Source of the DNA: Oligoflexia bacterium
GTDB taxonomy: Bacteria > Bdellovibrionota > UBA1018
Reading direction: 5' to 3'
Length of the DNA stretch: 64,000 nucleotides
NCBI GenBank assembly: GCA_014378465.1
Contig: JACMNQ010000070.1
Span: 39,626-103,625, forward strand
The notes beneath the pieces were generated by a model. It worked only from the letters and a program-made list of their open reading frames with translations. It did not search any database and had not been told where the DNA came from. A program made the position numbers and the translations under genes. The stretch's first letter is position 1. The number at the start of each line of letters is the position of its first letter. This document shows positions 8,255-15,900 of the stretch, piece after piece.

Positions 8255-8912
8255 CGAGTTCTCGCAGTCCGGTGAATTTGAAGTCATCAAATTCGAGGTA
8301 CTTGCCGACATAAAGCTTCACGCCATCCGACGAATAATCGAGACTCGCGAAAGCGTTCTGGGTACCGCTGAGGTTGCTGCCCGGCGCAGCACTGAGGTCG
8401 ACGCTCACATTTTTGCGACCCTGGGGTGCACGAAAGGGCAATTCCCCCTCGGAGCCGATGCACTGGGCCTGCTTGATGTCATCCACGACAAAAGTTTTTC
8501 CGCCGAGGAGAAGCACATTCTTTCCAGGCACGAGCTCACTGACGGCAGGCACGCCTCGCCGGTCTTCTTCCGGAAAGCTGATCATGTAGAAACCCTGAGC
8601 TTCGCCGAGCCAGCCCTGGCGGCCGTCATCCAATTGCAGGAACCATTCATTCCACGTGCCGCCATCCAGGGTGCCCTGAGGCCAGCCGATTTTCAGGCGT
8701 CCGATGATTTCAAAACTACCGCGTTCGAACACACCACGCGTTCCGACCTGAAGAGGACTCATGTCCTCGAGAAGTTCAGACATCTTTCCAAGAGATTCGA
8801 GATTGAGGTCGTGACGAACCAGCATGGACTTGCAATAAGTGCAGACGGAAAAAACGGTTGCGCGTGACTTGAAGTGCACGGCAGCGCCGCACGATGGACA
8901 GGTGTATTCCAT
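8244..8912 (-). CDS. Zinc-ribbon DUF4178 protein, soluble paralogue
   Basis: The 222-residue protein starts with YTCPSCGAAVHFKSRATVFS followed by CTYCKS, a four-cysteine zinc ribbon at residues 5-28, and continues into a DUF4178-type beta domain (GTRGVFERGSFEIIGRLKIG, then WNEWFLQLDDGRQGWLGEAQG). No signal peptide or membrane helix is visible, so it is probably cytoplasmic. It is the first gene of the minus-strand polyamine operon and overlaps the longer DUF4178 gene, which repeats the ribbon plus domain arrangement. No good ribosome site precedes the ATG at 8912. Confidence 0.85.
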   Translation of the reverse strand: MEYTCPSCGAAVHFKSRATVFSVCTYCKSMLVRHDLNLESLGKMSELLEDMSPLQVGTRGVFERGSFEIIGRLKIGWPQGTLDGGTWNEWFLQLDDGRQGWLGEAQGFYMISFPEEDRRGVPAVSELVPGKNVLLLGGKTFVVDDIKQAQCIGSEGELPFRAPQGRKNVSVDLSAAPGSNLSGTQNAFASLDYSSDGVKLYVGKYLEFDDFKFTGLRELDGW

Positions 8913-8989
8913 GGTTCAGGAGACTTAACTCCATGTTCTGAAACTTATCAACTCAGTTGTTCGCATCGGTGCCCAGGATTCCATGAAAA

Positions 8990-9033
8990 AAGCCACCGGC
9001 GCTCTCCAGATTGGAAAGGTCGCCAGTGGCTTC
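8990..9033 (-). terminator. Rho-independent terminator after the RGG-protein gene
   Basis: Read on the minus strand, AAGCCACTGGCG pairs with CGCCGGTGGCTT around an 18-base loop (one mismatch) and is followed by a run of six T. It lies 37 bases past the stop of the gene at 9070-9738 and separates it from the DUF4178 operon. Confidence 0.75.
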
Positions 9034-9069
9034 TGATGACTTGAACAGTACTTCTAAAAAAGCCTGAAA

Positions 9070-9738
9070 TCAGGCCTTGGGAGTGATGGTCGGAGCTTTT
9101 GCCGGAGCGGCTGAAGAATTGGAAGCGCCACCGAGCTTGATCAGAGGAGAAGTCTTGCCCGTGCCTGGAGCTGGACGAGGGGCAGCTGCTGCGCCATCGC
9201 GGCCGCGTCCACCGCCGGCCTGTGCACCGTCACGACCGCCGCCGCGGCCACTGTCAGCGCCACGTCCGCCGCCTGCGCCTGGCTTGCCATCACGGCCGCC
9301 ACGACCTTTGCCGCCGCCCTTTTTATCGCCGAACTTGCCTTGAGGAGCCGCTTGGGTTTCTGCGGGACGTCCGGCTTCTTCGAAAAATTCGACGCTGAAA
9401 TGCTTGCCGTCGATTTCCTGAGCGCCGTGAGGAGCGCTTTCGCCTTCAGCAGCCTGCATGACGAGAACTCGCTTCAGATTGCCCTTCTTGTTTTTCACGA
9501 GAGAAAGGGCGTTCTTCAACCAGGTAAGCTTGTCGCCTTCGTACTTGGTGAGTTCACCGAGCTTGGTGTTGATCGCGGTCTGAATGGCTTCGGGAAGCGC
9601 GGCCTGGAATTCTTCGTCAGACTTGCCTTCGGCTTTCAGGGCTTCAGTTGCAGAGTGAGTCGCATCCTGAGTGATCTGGGTCATCTGTTCTTCAAGAGTT
9701 CTCAAACTTTTTCCAAAAAAATCGGTCAACGTTTTCAT
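9070..9738 (-). CDS. RGG/glycine-rich protein with helical N-terminal domain
   Basis: The 222-residue product has a mostly helical, charged N-terminal half (residues 1-100, opening MKTLTDFFGKSLRTLEEQM), a short conserved-looking beta segment (KHFSVEFFEEAG), and a tail from about residue 135 rich in Gly, Arg and Asp with repeated GRGG and GGGRG units, then an Ala/Pro/Lys end. RGG tails are known to bind RNA or drive condensates; whether this one does is inference. No known family was recognised. The ribosome site AAAGGA is six bases before the ATG, and a terminator follows the gene. Confidence 0.7.
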   Translation of the reverse strand: MKTLTDFFGKSLRTLEEQMTQITQDATHSATEALKAEGKSDEEFQAALPEAIQTAINTKLGELTKYEGDKLTWLKNALSLVKNKKGNLKRVLVMQAAEGESAPHGAQEIDGKHFSVEFFEEAGRPAETQAAPQGKFGDKKGGGKGRGGRDGKPGAGGGRGADSGRGGGRDGAQAGGGRGRDGAAAAPRPAPGTGKTSPLIKLGGASNSSAAPAKAPTITPKA

Positions 9739-9919
9739 CTGAATCCTTTCGAGGGGTGGCCCGAGGGCCCATTCGGCAGCGCGGAAGCGGGAGCTTATTC
9801 ATAACTGCGTTAAATTAAACTGAGCCCTGAACCTAACAGAAGAGGGTCAGTTCTGTCTCGTGAGAATGACCAAGCGGGCTGTTTTCAGACTGTCAGCCGG
9901 TGGAACTTGGCCCAATGGA

Positions 9920-12900
9920 TCACAAAATGACTTCAACCGTGTGCTTCTTTCCATCATCCGTGATCGGAATCTCTCCACTCGGGTAGACGATGCCATCCAG
10001 AGTGATGCGCTTGTCTGAGATCGAAGTGGCGTTCGTATTCCTGACTTGAATCAGGTATTCCGTCTCCCGGGCTTCGCCGACTGACGGCGCGCCCGCGCCT
10101 GCCTTTGCCACCGCTGGTCTCCGGTAGACGATCTCAAAGCCTTCCCAGTTCTGCGGGATACAGGGCTCAATCCGAAGTCGATTGCCCCGGAGATCGAACC
10201 CCAGGATGGATTCGATGGCAGAGCGGTACATCCAGCTTGCCGACCCCGTGTACCAGGTCCAGCCGCCGCGACCCACATGAGGAGAATGCCCGTAAATGTC
10301 GGCGGCCATCACGTAAGGCTCCACTTTGTATTTGTGCAGCCCAGCGCGGGTCGCCGAATGATTGATCGGGTTCAGCAGACTGTAAAGCTCGAGCGCACGG
10401 TCCCCGTCCCCAAGAGTCGCGTAAGCCATCATGGTCCAGATTGCCGCGTGAGTGTATTGTCCGCCATTTTCACGCACACCCGGAACATAGCCCTTGATGT
10501 AGCCTGGATCGGCTGCGCTCTTGTCAAACGGCGGACTGAAGAGATTGATCAATCCGTCACTGCGCCGAATGAGGTGCTGATCGACCGCGGCCATCGCTCT
10601 CACGCTTCTCGCCGGATCTCCGGCACCGGAGAGCACGGCCCAGGACTGGGCGATTGAATCGATCTTGCACTCTTCACTCTTCGAGGACCCCATGGCTGAT
10701 CCATCATCGAAGTAAGCGCGCAGGTACCAGTCGCCATCCCAGGCATTCTTTTCGACATTGGTCTTGAGAGTCACCAGGTGCTGCGCATAACGAGAGGCGC
10801 GAGCGGCGTTTTCAAGATCACCAGGTGAACCTGTCGACAGGCCGGCAGCCCCATTCGTGAAATTCCTGAAGAGTGGGAGAAATTGACTGAGCGTCTTGTA
10901 GAGAAACCACGCGACCCAGACGCTTTCGCCTCGGCCCTGATTTCCCACGCGGTTCATCCCGTCATTCCAGTCGCCCGATCCCATGAGCGGCAGCCCGTGA
11001 GCGCCAGTCTTGAGGCTGCGGTCCAGCGTGCGAGCGCAGTGTTCAAACACCGTTGCCGTTTCGTGGGACTGCTCAGGCAACGTGTAGGAGTCGTCTTCGC
11101 CGGCTTCCAGTTCCTTGGACTCAATGAAAGATACGGTTTCGCTCAGCACCGTGAGATCACCCGTCACTTTGACGTAAAAACTCACGACGTAGGGGAGCCA
11201 GATGAGGTCATCTGAGAAACGTGTCCTCACTCCTCGTCCCGTCGGAGGATGCCACCAGTGCTGGACATCCCCTTCCTTGAACTGCCTCGCGGCCGCGGTC
11301 AGAATCTGCGCGCGCGCGATTTCAGGCTTGGAGTAGATCAGGGCCATGACGTCCTGAAGCTGATCGCGGAAACCGAACGCTCCGCCCGATTGGTAGAAAG
11401 CGGAACGGGCCCAGATTCGGCAGGAAAGAGTCTGATAGACGAGCCAGCGATTGACGAGCGTGTTCATTGACTCATCGGGCGTTCGGATCTCGAGCGCGCC
11501 GAGCGCCTCTTCCCAGTGCGTGATCACGCGGTCAAAGGCGGCACGGACTTCGAAAGGATTCCGGTAGAGCGTGGCCAGGCGTCTCGCTTCTTCAACGGAA
11601 TCGGCCTGCCCAAGAAGAATGCTGATTTCGCGCTCTTCACCAGGAGCGAGTTCAAAGTGCGTCTGGAAGGCGGCGCAGGGATCCATCCCTCCACCTGAAC
11701 GCCCGGAAAGTTCCACGCGGTCCATGGCGGCTGGCCGGGCCGCGCTGCCATTTCGACCGAGAAATTCTCGACGATCGCAGGTGAATGTACGATTGGCCTC
11801 ACCCATGTCCGCAAACGCCACCCGGTCAGCGAATTCATTATTGTAGGCATTTCTGGCGAAAATCGCCTGAGTTCTGGTATCCACTTCCGTGACGACTGAA
11901 GGCGCCGAAACTCCGCGCTGAAAACCGAGCACCCACTCGACGTAACTGGACACGGACAGACGCCGAGGGTGCGCTCCGAGGTTCTTCAGCTTCAATCGAC
12001 TGATCTTGACCCCGGCTTCGAGGACGACGAAGAGCTGCAGCTGTTGAGCGATCCCATGACTCGTGTGCTGAAACTGAGTGTAACCCTGACCATGCGTGAC
12101 GATGTAGGGTTCGACTTCGCGAATGGGCAACGGTGTCGGACTCCAGAACTCGCCCGTCTCTTCATCGCGAATGTAGATGGCTTCGCCCACCGGATCTGAA
12201 ACCGCGTCGTTGGACCAGGGAGTGAGCCGATTCTCGCGGCTGTTGACGGACCACGTGTAACCCGAACCGGATTCAGAGATGAGGAATCCGAAGTCCTTGG
12301 AATTCGCGATGACGTTGATCCAGGGAGCAGGAGTCCATTGCCCTTCCTTGAGGATGATGACGTACTCGCGTCCGCCTTCACCGAAACCGCCGAGGCCGTT
12401 GAAGAACTTGAGCACCGGCATCTTCAAAACCGGAGCGGGAGGAAGTTTCCGTCTGTCGTTTGACTTTTCAAGGCGCCGAGGCAATTCATTTTCAATCGGG
12501 CGACGCTTGAGCTGTTCCTCGAGAGTGCCTTTTTCAGCACTGAGCATGACTCGGGCCACGGCCTTGAGCAGAATCACGTCCGCTTCGGGCATGATGTCCG
12601 TGCGCCGGATGAAGACTCCGCCAGGCTTGTCAAGCAGGGCCTGAGACCCGCTCATGCGGATCTGCCGCTGCAACTCTTCCTGAAGGGACTGGATGTAGCT
12701 CGGGGCACGTTCGTTGAGGATGACCAGGTCAATGGAGAGGCCCTTGAGTCTCAGATACTCATGCGCGTGCAGGAGTTGGCGAACCATCGCCATGTCCTTT
12801 TCATCGCTGATGCGAGTCAGAAGGATCGGCAGATCACCGCTGATGCCGTAAGCCCAGAGGTTGGACTGCTTGCGAGTGTTGAGAGCCAGATGATGAGAGC

Positions 12901-15900
12901 GCGGACGCAGCATCGGATCTGAAAACAAAATTCTTCCGGCCAGACGCTGAAAGAGATGGGCCTCGTCCGTGCCGACATTCAGATGCCGCAACTGAACCTG
13001 CGACTGAGTCCAGGCGATTTCGGCTTCGCGCGCGAAAATGTGGATCTCACGGTACTTGTCCGCGAGGCGCAACGCCTCTTCACGGGACTCCGCGGTCCCG
13101 GTGGAGAAAGTGACCTTGACGGTCGCACGCGGTCCAACCCGAACGGTTTCACGCAGGGCGAAGATCGGATCAAGCACTGCGCCTACGGTGTTTGAAAGCG
13201 GTCGGCCCTCATGAAAGACGAAGGGGTTCGAGGCGTCCCGTCCGCGGCCGATGAATTTGGAACGGTCGGTTTCGTACTGCAGCGGACTGACCCCTTCAGA
13301 ATCCGACACCACTCCGTGAAAGGCCCAGATCTGCTTCTCATGGTTCGAGCGCCGACGTCGGGTGCCCAGCAGCGCATTGCCTTCAGGAACGAACTCGGTC
13401 TGCACGAAGAGATTGCTGTAGGCCGGGTGGGCGGCATCATCATTGGGTTTGGCCAGGACCACTTCCATGAAGCTCGTCAGTTCAAACTCACACGCTTCAT
13501 CCGAATTGTTCGTGATCGAAACCCGCCGGAGTTCGACTGGATCCTCAGGTGAAACGATGATTTCCGTGTGAGTGAGGATCTTGCCGTCCTTGCCGTCACA
13601 GCGCGAGATCTCCACTCGGTCCTCGGCGAAATTGACTTTGTAGCTCTTCGGCACGCTCGCGACCGGCTGGTAACCGCTGGACCAGTAATCCCCGCTGGCG
13701 CGATTGCGGATATAGATGAAGTGCCCCCAGGAGTCGCGCGTCCAGTCCTCGCGCCAACGGCTGACGGAAAGTCCCGAAGAGCGTGAATAACCACTCCCTG
13801 CTGAGGTGACCATGACTGAGTAGGTCCCGTTCGACAGCAGCTGAGTCCGCGGCGTCGAGACGTGGATGTCCGAATATTGCCGAGGATTCGGGGCGGCGAT
13901 GAAACGCAGGCTCTCGGAGTGAACTTCTTCGGCGCGAGGTCTGGAGATCGCCACCGCGTGCGGGATCTTCTCCTGCAACAGCAGCTGAGTCGCCTGCACG
14001 AGCGGATCGGCGTGAAAACGGCGCTGCATCGGAGCGTCGTTCACCAGGTGATTGAGTGCGACGAGACTCATGCCCTGATGATGGGCCATGAAGGATTTCA
14101 GGATGAAGAATTTCTGATTTTGCGGCAATCGATCGGCCGTGTAATCAATGGATTCGTAGAAACCGTAGCGAGCGAAAGCCCCAGTCGAAACCAGAGTTTT
14201 CAGATTGGTCAGCGCCGACCAGGGATCAATCACCGCCGCAAGCAGCGTCGAATAGGGTGAAATCACGAGATCATCGCTGAGGCCGCGCTTCAGACCCAGC
14301 CCCGGAATCCCGAAAGGTCCGTACTGAAAATTCAACTGCAGATCGCGAGCGTTATAACCGGCTTCTGAAATTCCCCAGGGAACATTCCTGTTCTTTCCAT
14401 ACTCGATCTGGCGAGCGACGATCGCCTGGTAAGTCTGTTCGAGCAGAGTGTTCTCGTACCGTTTCATGACGAGAACGGGCATCAGGTATTCGAACATGGT
14501 CGCAGTCCAGGCAATGAGAGCGCGACTGCCGAGCACCGGAGTCATCTTGCGACCGAGGCGGAACCAATGCTCTTCAGGCACGTCTCCCTTGGCAATCGCG
14601 ATGAAACTCGCCAGACGCGATTCCGATGCCAGCAGGTCGTAATAGGAAACGTCCCGTCTGGCATCCGCGACATTGTAACCGATGACGAAAAGCTTGCGAG
14701 CCTGATCAAAGAGAAACGTGAAATCCATCGCCAGGGCCAGTTCATTGCTCCGAACCTCAAGGGAACGGAGTCTGGCGGAGATTTCCGCCGGAACGATTTC
14801 AGCTTCATCGCGCAGAAACTGCAGCACCTGATTTCGGGCGGCCTTCAGCCAGATCCAGACCTCCGACGGGGCATCACTCACTCCGCGCTTGACCGGCAGG
14901 TCAGGAGACTCCTGAGTTCCCACGAGGGCGGTCAGAATGTCGGCTGCGACTTCGAGCTTTTCAAGCAAAGCGCTCAGACTCCCGGCAAAACCCTCGACCT
15001 GCGGCTCACCCCTTGCCAGATCCAGAGTGTCCTGGATCGCCTGCAGGAGCTGAGCATGGGTGACGGACCCCGTGCTTTCAGCGAAACTTTCCAGCTTCTC
15101 AGCTTCTCCGCGCAGAAGGGCCAACGTGTCCAGCAGTCCCGCCCGAGCCTGGACGTTGAACTTCGGTCCACTCGCGAGTTCGATGCAGGCCTGCTTCAGC
15201 GTCAGCAGATGCCCTGCGAGATTTCCGCTGTCGACGGTCGAAATGTATTGCGGCCGCAGAGGCTCCAGGGATTTCGTATCGTACCAGTTGAAGAGATGGC
15301 CATTCATCTTCTCCATCTTCTCAAGAGTGGTGATCGTGCGCTCCAGGCTCTCGACGCACTCCAGGAACCCAAGATATCCGAAATCATGGGCGGAGACCGT
15401 GGAGAGCAGCTGCAATCCGATGTTCGTTGGCGAAGTGCGGAAGGCGACCACGGGTCTCGGATCTTCCTGAAAATTGTCAGGAGCCAGCCAATGCCCTTCG
15501 GCCGTGACGAAGGTTTCAAAGAAATGCCAGGTTCTTCGAGCGTAGGCGCGAAAGGCGTGCAGCTCACCGGTTCCAAGGCCGCGCACTTTCACCGGCACTT
15601 TGCGCTTGAGCCAGGTCTTGATGAGAGGATTCAGGGTCCAGAGTGCGAGAAAGGGAGTGGCCTCGCGGAAGGCAGCAGGATGAAACGCCGACAGACCTGC
15701 GATGATGCCCACGGCGGACCACGTGCCGAAATCCGGAAAATTTCTGAATATCCAGGTTGTTCCAGCAGTCCTGGAACCCCTGGCTGAGCTCTCGAGCTGA
15801 GCGAAAGTCACCCACTCGAGGAGTTTCTTCTTTGAAATCAGCTTGCGGTACGAAGTCCGCACGATGGCGTCCGTCTGCATGCCTGCCTGCGAAGCGAGAA

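Noticed and set aside
9077..9343. Pro/Arg-rich plus-strand frame
   Set aside because: Antisense of the Gly-rich tail; low-complexity artefact.
14567..15787. 406-codon plus-strand frame inside the glucan synthase gene
   Set aside because: The minus-strand frame encodes clear GT84/GH94 sequence throughout; the opposite frame lacks any motif.
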